64,000 nt of DNA, from contig OX637392.1 of NCBI GenBank assembly GCA_951799425.1, positions 37,669,593-37,733,592 on the forward strand, in the 5' to 3' direction. Origin of the DNA: Ilex aquifolium. Lineage: Eukaryota; Streptophyta; Magnoliopsida; Aquifoliales; Aquifoliaceae. Of the stretch, positions 43,600 to 54,707 are shown piece after piece (position 1 is the first letter of the stretch; each line of letters opens with the position of its first letter). The translations under genes and the position numbers were made by a program. Under the pieces are notes generated by a model. The model had not been told where the DNA came from. It searched no databases and was given only the letters and a program-made list of their open reading frames with translations.

Positions 43600-44945
43600 G
43601 CTTCCACGGACCATCCCGACCCTTCATTCACTCCTACATGCCATCCTTCAAGTCTCAAATACATGCATGGATGAAATTGGATCAAAATGTAATATAATTT
43701 TCAAATTAAACTTTAAAATGCACAATATCATTAATCATGAAAATCACATATGTTCATATTATAATAGCTCCATCCAAATTTCATCATCTCATATCATTAC
43801 TCTAAAGCATATTCAAGAATGCAGAACTCAATTTCATGCATCCTAGAGTAATGTCAACTCGCTTTAGTTTAATTACACTCACGTGTTCAAATTTTGTTCA
43901 ACTTTGACCAACTCAAGTGTGACGTGTGTAAAACCAAACTCCGACATCATTAGGATTCCATTTAGTTCAAATCACTAATGTAGCTCTACATGAAATTCTA
44001 ATACATTGTCTAAGTAAATACATGACCAGTTAGTGTGTCATAATCATTTTTCTTTTATACCCCTCCCCCTATTTTTTATTCCTACTACTCTTTTGGATCC
44101 AATTAGCACGATTGTAAATTCCATACTTAACAAATATTCTTCTCAATGTGTTTAGCATGAGCTCTTTGAGCTTTAAAAATGAGAAATGAATATTAAGTAT
44201 AATTACTCTTAGCAATGTAAGTGCAATTGATTTTAGCCATTTATTTGTGCGACACTTTTCAAATTTGGCATCTTGGACTCTTTTCTCACATTTGGCTCTT
44301 TCACATCTTTTAAGGGATTGAAGTTTTACTAACCTTTAACCATGTGTTCACCTATTACTAACATTAGAGTCATGTAAGATCATTAATCGGTTAAACTAAC
44401 AAGACTCATAAGTATTAAGGTGAAGGATTGGCGTGTACTTTGTTTTTGAATTTTTCAAATGGAAACACTATCGAAACACGCTATATTGAAAGAGACTTTA
44501 GTTCATGGATCATGCACTAAGACTTATGACCACTAAGTTCTATATCCCCTAATATTACTCAAGACAATGCACATTTTACTTTGATTTAAAAATAGAATCA
44601 TTATAAAGCAAACATGCAATTATATATACAACATGGAATCATTATAAAGATTTTCGATTTAAAGAATGATTTACAATTATCAATAAAAACGAAAAAATAA
44701 AAAATAAAATTTTTTTTTGGCTTTTTCTTTTTCTAGTGTTTTTAAAATTTTCATATATCATATAAAAGAAAAATATGCACAAACATGCAATAAACAATGG
44801 AAAAATAAAGCAATTAACATAAATCCTAAAAAGAATGTTGAACTTAACATAAAAAATCTTTTTGGGTTTTCAATTTATATTGTTTTTTGTTTTTCAATTT
44901 CTTTAGTTTTTGGGTTTTCTTATAAGAAAACAAACAAACAAATAA

Positions 44946-44980
<35 letters not shown>

Positions 44981-45199
44981 AGATATGACCCTAGGGTGCT
45001 TGATGCAATGCATGAATGATACACCTAGGTTCATACTATTCAGCTCACCTACTTATTAGGCGACATTACTTGTTGGAAGCACTCGGGACATCCAACTTGG
45101 TTAAGACGATGAGCCTCTTAAACTCCTCCCTAGTCACCCATACTTGTTTTTCTTTTCAAAATCTTGGCTTTGGTTGAGAAATGGTTGGAGGACTAACTC
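43600..45199. other. Spacer; no gene
   Basis: A+T-rich. A (TA)n(CA)n microsatellite lies at 44946-44981. 45000-45200 may be a decayed extension of the Copia gag-pol region on the minus strand, but frames are too broken to confirm. Confidence 0.5.
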
Positions 45200-45915
45200 T
45201 CTTCTCTCCGAAAGTGTATAGATCAATCTTGATCTTAGGAGTAGAAGGAGTTTTGTGCACTCTAGCATGTGAGACTTTTGATGATGCTTGCGGTATGCGT
45301 TGACTCACTTGACCTTTCCAAAAGCTTAAAAAAATTCATGACTTGATTGTTTAAAGCCTTGTACTGGTTAGCTAGATACATGAGCTTCTTATTTAAGACA
45401 TCCCTATCTTTCATGCAATGTACACTATGATAACTATGTTCTCCACAAGTGAAAAAAAATTCATGATTGGCTTTGATTTTCTTAATAACCAACTTCTTTA
45501 AGTTCCTACCCTTACCAGTTTTAGTCTTCGGTGGACTAGTGTTCATTCATGGGGGTGATGGGTTGGGATTATCCTTTACAAACACGGTCTTGAAAGAAGT
45601 ATTGGTGGTATGTTCATGTGTGTACCATAAACCACACTTGTCACCCACACTTTTTCTCATAGACAACATTCTACCAAGCTTTTCAGTGCTTGGGGATAGC
45701 CTTTTAGAGAGTTCATTTGATTCAAGAAGATCTCTATCAAGTTTAACAATTTTAAACTCAACATTCTTCTTAGACTCTACAAGCCCGTGACATTCTCTTT
45801 CAAGGAAGCTCAATATATCTAGAAGAGACTTCTCTTTTTCAAGTCCACCAGTTCGAGCTTTGGACTTCACTAAGTCCACATGTAGTGTTTTTCGATCTTT
45901 TTCACTTGAGTTTAC
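45200..45915 (-). pseudogene. Copia (SIRE/Maximus-like) gag, C-terminal part
   Basis: Two open stretches (45547-45879 and 45262-45546) separated by a single stop. The first is coiled-coil-like (LEKEKSLLDILSFLERECHG, KLDRDLLESNELSKRL) and ends LGRMLSMRKSVGDKCGLWY, matching the conserved region of SIRE-type gag where a DKxGLGY motif occurs. The second carries a Cys/His cluster FTCGEHSYHSVHC. It continues the gag from 48426-48844, displaced by a solo LTR. Confidence 0.7.
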
Positions 45916-46421
45916 CTGGCTGTAAACCCCCGCATGTTTATAATTATATAGTAAAGTATTTGTTTAGTGATTCATATATATAGATAATGATGTAAGAATA
46001 AATCATATGGATGGTAATAGTAGGAAAAGAATACTAGAGATGCATGTTGATTTTCTAAGTTAAGTTCGAAGACGTTTAAACTTGGAAAGGGTGATTAGAC
46101 AAGATTCCAAATACTTTGAGGCCAAAATAAGGTCTCCATTGAATCCGGGAGGTTGAAAAACATTGGGAGAGGTGATATGACTTGTATAAGAGGTTAGAAA
46201 TGATTCCGGAGTTAAAATATGCTCTAGAGTGAAGTTGAGTAAAAAGTATCTTGGACACCTTCTAGTATTTTGGCCATAAATTTTTATTCTTAATTCCAAA
46301 TGACCTGAAATTTTGGCAGTAGATAGTAGACATCTAGGGCTACAAAAGTGTATCTCATGAAAATGTTCCAATTCGACCTCTAAATAGGTCAAAAATGCGC
46401 TAGAAGTTCCAGTGAGCAAAA

Positions 46422-46560
46422 CCTTCCGGAAGGTCGATGACAAAAACCTTCCAGTGAGCAAAACCTTCCGGAAGGACGATAAAACCTTCCGGAAGGTCGA
46501 TGAAAAAAACCTTCCAGTGAGCAAAACCTTCCGGAAGAACGACACAAACCTTCCGGAAGG
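46422..46560. repeat. CCTTCCGGAAGG palindrome cluster
   Basis: About four perfect copies of CCTTCCGGAAGG, plus degenerate units (CCTTCCAGTGAG, CCTTCCGGAAGAAC), end 54 bases before the TATA box of S2. Confidence 0.92.
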
Positions 46561-47384
46561 TTAGTGTAAAAATCCAAAAATTTCTGTTTCGCGAATGCCG
46601 GCTCTTCCTCCACTATAAATACATAATGTCTTCTCTCTAAGCCCCATTTCACCACTCCAAACCCTAGGTAGCCTTAGAAAGAGAGAAAGGGAGAGAAAAA
46701 CACAAATATAGAGGGAGATTTACACCATTCTTGAAGATCAAAACCCTAGATTTCTCAAGATTCCACTTCTATACCCATTTCCTTTTCTTCCCTTCTTCAC
46801 CCAATCTCACCCAAATCTCTTGAAACCCTAGGAGGAGGAAATTAAGAGGAAAAGGAAGGAGAACAAGAAGGTTTTGAAGGTTGGGTCTTGGATTTATAGC
46901 TTGGCTTAGAAGGAAGGGGATTCTCACCTCAAAGTAGATCAAATCCTCAAGGTCTTCACACCAAACTAAGGGAGAGGTAGGGGTTTTCTCTCATTCACTT
47001 ACATTGATGTTAGGGTTATGATATATATATGTTTTGGCTATCAATGGTATATATATATGCTATGGAATCATCCTCTCTTAAGCTTTTACATGTTTTGAAC
47101 AAAGTGAGGGTTTAAAACCCATGAAATCTCCTTTTTATTTTGAAAAACCTTAATCTTTAGAGAGTGATGTATTTCCTTCCTTAATGCTTCCTTTATTATG
47201 GATTTCAAAATCTTAGTGCTTTGCGTTGGGTAGAAAGATGATGTTATTGTTGATCTCATGCATTTTCTTAGTTGGTTGTGAAATTGTTACATGATGTCTA
47301 TTTTGGGGATTTTGGATAGATGCTTGTAAATTGAGATGAATGTTGAAATTGTATGTTTGGATTGGATTGTTTGTGATGCACATG

Positions 47385-47615
47385 AGTGAGAGGTTCCTTG
47401 TAAGGATGCTCACCCCTTCCCAAGAGGTTCCTTGTAAGGATGCTTGGGAAGCCATGAAGTGATTTGTGAGAGGTTTCTTGTAAGGATGCTCACCCCCTTC
47501 CCAAGAGGTTCCTTGTAAGGATGCTTGGGAAGCCATGTAATGATTTGTGAGAGGTTCCTTGTAAGGATGCTCACCCATTCTCAAGAGGTTCCTTGTAAGG
47601 ATGCTTGAGAATCAA
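47385..47615. repeat. Hairpin-forming repeat array in S2
   Basis: Six copies of AGAGGTTCCTTGTAAGGATGCT alternate with two linkers in a unit of about 93 bp. Every second copy is bracketed by CTTCCCAAG and CTTGGGAAG, so each forms a perfect stem with a smaller CCTTGTAAGG palindrome in its loop. Confidence 0.88.
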
Positions 47616-48425
47616 AGATGACCTAAACGGGGGGTGGAGGTTACCCTAAAGTATGCCACCCACCGAAAGAATTGTTGGAAATTGTGAATGGAGGACTGGA
47701 TTATATTTGGAAATGGTTTGATAAATGTATAGTGGTTTCTTTTACTCATTCAATTACCGTTGTTCCTTAAACTTGAGATCTACTTGAAAATGTCCTGTTT
47801 TCTTTCAAATGTTATATATATGCTATTTGTGAAAAGTGAGACCGACCTTTTTAAATGCTTTTCAAAACCCTGTTTGAGTTTGGGAGGAATGTTGCTACGG
47901 AGCCTAGTGCTCACCCCCCTACAAACAATATTTTTCAGATTATGTGCTAGGAGAGGAGTTCAGAGCTGACGAGCCAGAGCATTGGGAGGCTTCGATGGAT
48001 GGGAACATAGATCCCGAGACGGTTGTGTAGGATTATATTTCCTTACGTTTTAGACTAGAGAATGTATTTTGAGACTATGTATGGTTTATGCTTTTGTTAT
48101 TCCGCTGCGAAGTTACATATAATTCTTTTGGGATGTAAATGGCCATGGTTTGGCTTATTCTTTTGGGATAATGTTAAGGATAGTATATATGGTGAATAAA
48201 ATGTTTTGGATTTGATGGTTAGATAGACCCGGTGTGGTCAATGCATTATAAACGTACAGGTTGTGATTTTTGGGTGGAGCTTCCTGTACAAAGGAGACTC
48301 TGCCCAAATTTTGTTAAAATTAAGAATGTTTCTTAGTTGATGGATATATATTTAGTTGCTCTCATGACATGAATGGTTTCATAGGGTAATGCCGTCCAGG
48401 GTGGTATTTGGGGCGTTACACTGGC

Positions 48426-48844
48426 CACTTAAGGCAAACACTTTATTTTGGTGTTTGATGAATTGCTCCAATAATTGGTCATATGCATCATGAATATCCT
48501 CACAACTCTCTTCGTCCTTCTCACTTGTGGGGACTTCGTCATTCAAGTCTTCTACCATCATGGTAGGACTTGTTTCAACTTCACCAGTTGAAGTTTCTTT
48601 AGGGAGAGAGGAGTGTGAACTTACAAAGGCTGTGAAATTATCTTCATCATCATGAGAAGAGGAATCATCATTCGATGTTGACTCAATTTTACTATCACTC
48701 TATATGGCCTTTATAGCTCTCATCTTTTCTTTGGGTGAATATTTTTTTATTCGATTAGTGCATTCTATAGCCATGTGTCCAAATCCATGACACTCAAGTC
48801 ATTTAAAGTCTTGCCCCTTTCTCTCAAGCTCTTGTTGAGAGTTT
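48426..48844 (-). pseudogene. Copia gag, zinc-knuckle part
   Basis: The minus strand reads ECHGFGHMAIECTNRIKKYS (about 48745-48805), the C-terminal half of a CCHC knuckle whose first Cys codon is replaced by a stop. A Ser/Glu/Asp-rich region and IHDAYDQLLEQFIKHQNKVF (48425-48490) follow. The pattern matches SIRE-type gag. It is cut by solo LTRs on both sides. Confidence 0.75.
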
Positions 48845-51239
48845 TGTAACGCCCCAAAAACCACCTTGGAAGACATTACCTTTTAACACCATTCATACCA
48901 TGAGAGCAACTAATAAAATGCATAAATAACCGGGGTTCCTTAATTTAACAAAATTTGGGCAGAGTCTCCTTTGTTCGGGGAGCTCTACCCAAAACACAAC
49001 CTGTGCAATTATACTACATTGACCACACCGGGTCCATTGATCCATAAATTATTTACAACATTATCCAAAAGAATAAGCTCAAACCATGGCTACTACATCA
49101 AAAGAATTACATTTGAACTTAGCAGCGAAATAAACAAAATACTAGATTTTACATGATAGTACATAATCGTTCCTAGTCTAGCACAAAAATAAACGACATC
49201 TCTAGATGTCCCACTCGGGATCCAAGTACCCCTCTAATGAAGCTTCTCCATGGCCCGGCTCGTTAGCACCGAGCTCCTCCTTCGGCCCATAATCTGTAAA
49301 ATGTTTAACTGTAGGGGGTGAGCACGAAGTTCTGTAGAAAAATCCTCCCAAACTCGAACAAGGTTTAGAAAACAGATAAAAACCGGTCGGTCTCATTCGT
49401 AAATAACATATATCAATTTTGAAGGAAAAACATGACATTTTAAATAGATCTCAAGTTTAAGCCGTAACAATAATCAAGTGAAAGGTTAAGGTAAATTTCA
49501 TAACAATATACCATTTCCAACTTTAAGCCATTTAGGAAGGGCGCCTTCCGATGCATTGTCTCATACCAATGCACCGACCAAGACGATCCAACCCATCATC
49601 CCATGTATATTGGTTCATCCCCGTACCATGTATGTTGATTGCTTCTCATGAATTTACCCAACGATTATACCTAGTCCACCAATCACCATCACAATCACAA
49701 ACACTTTAGGAAAGGGCGTCTACCATCCCAATGGCAGTGACGAGTCCCTTCCCAGGGAAAGTATACCATCCCTTGTTCGAACTCCCGTGAACGATAGTGG
49801 TCACATTATCAAATGACAATCCACTACAAGTGTTAGGAAACCATCTCACCCCCACTGGGATAGACTAACCTCTAACACTCTACGACATCTCTCGATGGCA
49901 ATCCAAGTCCATTACAACAACCATACAAATGGGAAAACTAAAATATTCTCAATTCACCAACAATTCCAAATAAATATAAAATCCACAATTTCTCATTTTA
50001 CAAGCAAATCTAAAAAATTCCCAAATTTATCATGTAACAATTCCAATTAAATACAAAATCCACAATTTCTCATTTTACAAGCATATCTCAAAAATTCCCA
50101 AATTTATCATGTAACAATTCCAATGACCAATTAAGGAAAAATACAAGAGATCACAACAACATCATTTATTACGCAACACAAAGCACTAAAGTTTTAGAAA
50201 TCAAGAACAAATGAATATTGAGAGAAAAATTCACCTCTCATGAGAACAAGGGTTTTCAAAACAAGGAATAGAGGTTTCATGGCAATCTAACCATAGCCTT
50301 GTTTTAAACATGATAATATTTGCAAGAATATCAAAAATAAAAGATTTCTTAACACATATCTAAGATTTAGAGTCAAAAACATATATATATACATATATAT
50401 ATATATAGCCCTAGCCTCAATGAACAAGAGTGAGAGAAACCCCTACCTTACTCCTTAATTTTTGTGTGAAGAACTAGAAGATTTGATCCTTTCCCAACTT
50501 GAATCACCACTTCAATCTCTTGCTTTTCCCTTCCTTCTTCCCCTCTAAGCCTCTCAATAGTTAGATTTGATGAAATAGTTTGCAAATGGGAGAAAAAACA
50601 CCCAAAACAAGTCTGAGTCGTGAAGCCCTCGGTTTGGCGCGTCCGGACGCGTGTTTTTTGATGTCCGGATGCGTGTTTTGGCGTCCAAGTTTCTGCCATA
50701 CGCGTCCGGACGCGTGTCTATTCCCGTCCGAACGCGGGTGACAGTATACCCGCAACTTCCAGATCAATTTTGACCTATTTAGAAGCTGATTTGGAAAATT
50801 TTCGTGAAATATACTTTTGTAGCCCTTGAAGTCTAGTTTCTACTGTCCAAAATTCAGGCCAATTGGAATTAGGATTAAAAATTTATAGCCAAAATACCAA
50901 GGTAGGGTCAAATTCCTCCCCATCCGAATTCTTTCTAAAATGTGTTTCAACTCCGGGATACTTCCTAACTTCTAATTCACCCTATATTACCTTTCTCAAG
51001 GTTTCTCGATCTTCCATATTAAATGGAAATCTTATTTTGGCCTAAAAATGTTTAGAAACTTACCTAACAACCCTTCCCAAACTTAAACACCTTCGAAACT
51101 TAAACTTCACAATAAATTTGTCTCCCTAGTATTTATTCCTATGGTTACAATCTATATGGTTCATTCTTTCATCATTACATATATAAGAATTACTAAACAA
51201 TTATATTACTATATTAATATAAACATGTGGGGGTTTAAA
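48845..51239 (-). mobile_element. Solo LTR S3, chromovirus-type, TSD AGTTT
   Basis: The plus strand runs TGTAACGCCCC...GGGGGTTTAAA. Duplications AGTTT flank it at 48840-48844 and 51240-51244. The terminal CA on the right has mutated to AA. Homologous to S2 in reverse orientation, for example around GGGCTACAAAAGT and CTAAATAGGTCAAAA, but no TATA box is evident where S2 has one. Confidence 0.9.
50637..50738. repeat. GCGTCCGGACGC palindrome cluster
   Basis: Perfect or extended copies at 50639-50650 and 50701-50714 (CGCGTCCGGACGCG), with variants at 50661-50672 and about 50724-50735. It occupies the same position in S3 as the CCTTCCGGAAGG cluster does in S2. Confidence 0.9.
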
Positions 51240-51244
51240 AGTTT

Positions 51245-51500
51245 TTTCCCCCTTTCTCCTTCTCCTTTTTAGGAGTATTAGGTTTACTTGGCTTTTTCGA
51301 CCTTGAGGACTCTACATTACTAGCCTTGAACTACTTTTTAAACTTCCTTGCAATGAAGGCTAGGTCCTCTTCTCTTAATTTGGGGTGACTCGAATTTATC
51401 CCCTTCTTCATTAGTTAAACTCAAGGTCACATCGTTCATCTTTTTGGGTGGAAGAATGTTCATGTCGACAATCAATATTGACCCAACTAGATTTTCTATT
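51245..51500 (-). pseudogene. Copia gag fragment upstream of the zinc knuckle
   Basis: The minus strand reads KKMNDVTLSLTNEEGDKFES (about 51385-51445) and a basic stretch, similar to the region preceding the knuckle in SIRE-type gag. Stops are frequent. It continues at 48844 across S3. Confidence 0.5.
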
Positions 51501-51930
51501 GACACTGTTGATGCTCGTATCTAAGGACGTCACCTTTGTATGAAATCTCTCTAAAAGAGATCTTAAGATTTTCTATATTTAATAGATGCACCATCAACCT
51601 TGGTACATCAACCACTCATACTCTCTCTCTCTATTTGTGTGTCGGCATTACAGGCCAATTTGGCTCAACCCTCAACAAGGAAACAAATTCTTTTTTCTCT
51701 CTTTCTTTGTGCTCCCATCGTGGATAGCATCAAGCCAATAAATAAAGTCAAACCTAAAAATTCAAAAGGCTAGAATATAAAAATTTAATTAGTACTTTTG
51801 CAACTCAAAAAGTAAGAAAAATTAATTTTAATACAAAAAATAGAATGACCTCATTTAGAGATATCGTTTTAGACCTTAAAACTGCCTTGAGTCACCCATG
51901 TGTCCTAGTTGGGGTATTAATGCTGCTTGT
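51501..51930. other. Spacer; nothing recognised
   Basis: A+T-rich with a short CT run near 51620. Small ORFs only. Confidence 0.5.
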
Positions 51931-52465
51931 CGTTTTTTTTTTTTGGGTAAATAAACTAATTTCATTCATAAGAAGAATTAGTGTAACAAAAGCAAGGGGA
52001 AAACCCAAAAAAAAAAAAAAAACCCTTGGAGTACAATAGCATAAGCTGAAATCTTAGCAAGCTAATTTTTACAAAACGCATCAGCCCTGAACATCTCAAA
52101 CAAAAGTAGTCCAAGTTATTTTCTCTTTCTAATGAATACCACTAAATCCCCATAAGGTATTAGGCTCATATGTTCCATGTAGCAGCAATATGGTTGTTGA
52201 CAGAAGAATCAAGACTTTAATATGCATTAATCTACATCTAACAGCTTCCTTTGTTGTAGTGAATAGAGTAGCAGAGTCTTTAGATTTGTTGCAAAACTTC
52301 CTTGAATTCCTTTCTTACCATAGCTAGTATATTGAAGCAGATAAGCATATTCTAGCAATGTAATTCATCACAGCATTGTCTATCCATACAACAGCAGCTC
52401 TGTGAATCCCAAGTGGTGAAATGTAAAGTAGAAACACCTTTGTTCGTAGCCAAATTCTAGATATT
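51931..52465 (-). mobile_element. LINE (L1-type) 3' end fragment
   Basis: On the minus strand the sequence ends ATGAAATTAGTTTATTTACC followed by a poly(A) run (about 51933-51943), typical of plant L1 3' ends. The upstream 500 bp is full of stops, with only weak similarity to the Cys/His tail of LINE RT proteins. It is cut at 52465 by the Tat-type LTR. No target duplication was found. Confidence 0.5.
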
Positions 52466-54707
52466 TGACGGGACATTATTTACCAAGTGGGTCCACCAGC
52501 CCCACTCCCAAGGAAGGAGTATAAATGAGTTGACATATATCACAAGTGAGACCTATTACAATAAATGTATGGTAGGTAATGAGTATTTTAGTAGGCTAGT
52601 ATATGCCTATTTCCCTACATGGACAGCTGTACATCATTGTAACTGACTTTCTAATCTTCTATATATATATGGGTGAAAACCCAAGAAAGAGGGGCCTGAA
52701 GGAAGAGCATAGGGGTGTCCATGGGCCGTTACCCGGCCCGAAAAAAATAGGCCCGATAGTTGGCCCGCCCAACCCAAGCCCAATATCTTTTAAGAAAGGG
52801 CTTGGGTTTACCCCTAAACCCATTATCCGGCCCGCCGCCCGGCCCAATAACCCGTCCACATGCTCGCCGCCCGAAGCCCACCCGAAGCCCATACCCGCCC
52901 ATATATGACTCATAGCCTCATAACCTATGCATTGTCTTTTCAGACTTCAGAGAGATAGCATAAATTTTTAGTGTGTGAGTGCCGGGTACGAGTCTGTGAG
53001 TTCTGTATCAATGCATTGTCTTTTCAGTCTGAGAGAGAGGCAGTCATAAATTGAGTCAACGGTCGACTATTTTTTAATGATAAATAAACGATTAATTTCA
53101 TTTCAACCCACTCAGTCATTTGTTCACATTTCATTGCAAAAAAAACTCTCATTCGCTGAAGTTTGAACTCACAAGTGTTCAGTGTTCTGAAGTCTCAAGT
53201 GTTTTGAAGTCTTGAAGTCTCAACTCTCAAGTGTTCAGCTGTCTCAAATACTCAAGATTGTTAAGTGGTCTCATTTGGTGAGAAAGTTTTTTTACATAAT
53301 TTAAGTATTTATTTTATTTTTATAGTTTAATTTACATAATGACTTCATCTCATTCACAAAATATTTTTTATAACGAAATTCTTGAGTCTAATGATAATGA
53401 GAATATCAATGAGGGTGAAGGGGATGATCTATTTTCAACTCCTGAGATGAATTCTACTGAGAATGTACCATCTAATAAAAGAAAAAAGTCCAAGGTCTGG
53501 GATCACTTTGAGAAAATCCAAATTAAGAATTCTAATGGGATCATTACATCAAAAAAGTCTATATGTAATTATTGTAAAAAAGATTTTGCTGGAGGCTCTA
53601 AAAATAGAACTAGTCACTTAAGTAGACATCTAAGTGTATGCTTATTAAGAGGTCAAACTGATATTAGACAAACAATGTTATCACAATCTGCTAACACCGG
53701 TACACTAAGCACTTTTAGTTATGAACCTGAATTTGCTAGAAAAGCAATTGTTAGATGGATTGTTATAAGAAATCTTCCATTTGTTCTTGTAGACGATGCT
53801 GAATTTGAAAGAATGTTACAAAGTAGTTTTAATCCTTCCTTCCAAAAGTTTTCTCGTTAAACATGTCAAAGAGATGTTATTAAATACTGTGTACAAGAAA
53901 AAAATAATTTAATTGCTTATTTTGGTAATCTTAAAAGTAAAATTTGTTTGACTTATGATATTTGGACTTCTTGCCAACAATTATGATATTTATGTATAAC
54001 TGCTCATTTTATTGATGATAATTGGATTATGCAAAAAAGAATTATTACTTTTACAAGGATTGAAGATAATCATAGTGCACAAGTTATTTTTGAAGTTATT
54101 TATAATCAGTTACAAATTTATCGTATTCAAGACAAGATTTTTACTATTACTTTAGATAATGCAACAAATAATAGTGGGGCTGTAAGTCATTTAAAATGTT
54201 ATTTAACTTTACCATGTGAAGGTAGTTTTTTTCATATGAGATGTATGTGTCATATCATAAATCTCATAGTACAAAGTGGTCTTCATGATATTAGATATAT
54301 AATTGATAAAATTAGACATATTATTTATCATATAATAGACTTAGGACATTTGGAACTATGTGTAAAAAGAATAATTTAAAATGCAAAAAAATATCATATG
54401 ATGTACAACATAGGTGGAACTCCACCTATAAAATGCTAGATGTGGCAGTTAAATATAAAGTTGTCTTAAATGACTATGTTAGTATAGATACCACCGGTTC
54501 ATTATCGCGTCCCACCGAAAAGGAATGGGATGTCACTAATAAAATGAAAGATTTTTTGAAAGTTTTTTATGAATCAACTATGACTTTATCTGGTAATTAT
54601 TATCCAACTATTACACTTGCCTATGTTTATATAGTTAGTATCAGTGATCTTTTTGAACTATATAGTAATGAACCCGAATTTTCTACTATTTTACATAATA
54701 TGAAATC

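Larger units (their letters stand above)
45921..48420 (+). mobile_element. Solo LTR S2, chromovirus-type, TSD CTGGC
   Basis: The 2500-bp LTR begins TGTAAACCCCC and ends GGGGCGTTACA, with perfect duplications CTGGC at 45916-45920 and 48421-48425. A TATAAATA box is at 46614-46621. It interrupts a Copia gag. Large parts align with 48845-51239 (reverse complement) and 54708-56768, so all three are one superfamily of LTRs. Confidence 0.95.

Noticed and set aside
46422..46560. Regularly spaced palindromes resembling a CRISPR array
   Set aside because: Spacers are not unique, there are no cas genes, and the DNA is plant nuclear. The palindromes lie within LTRs.
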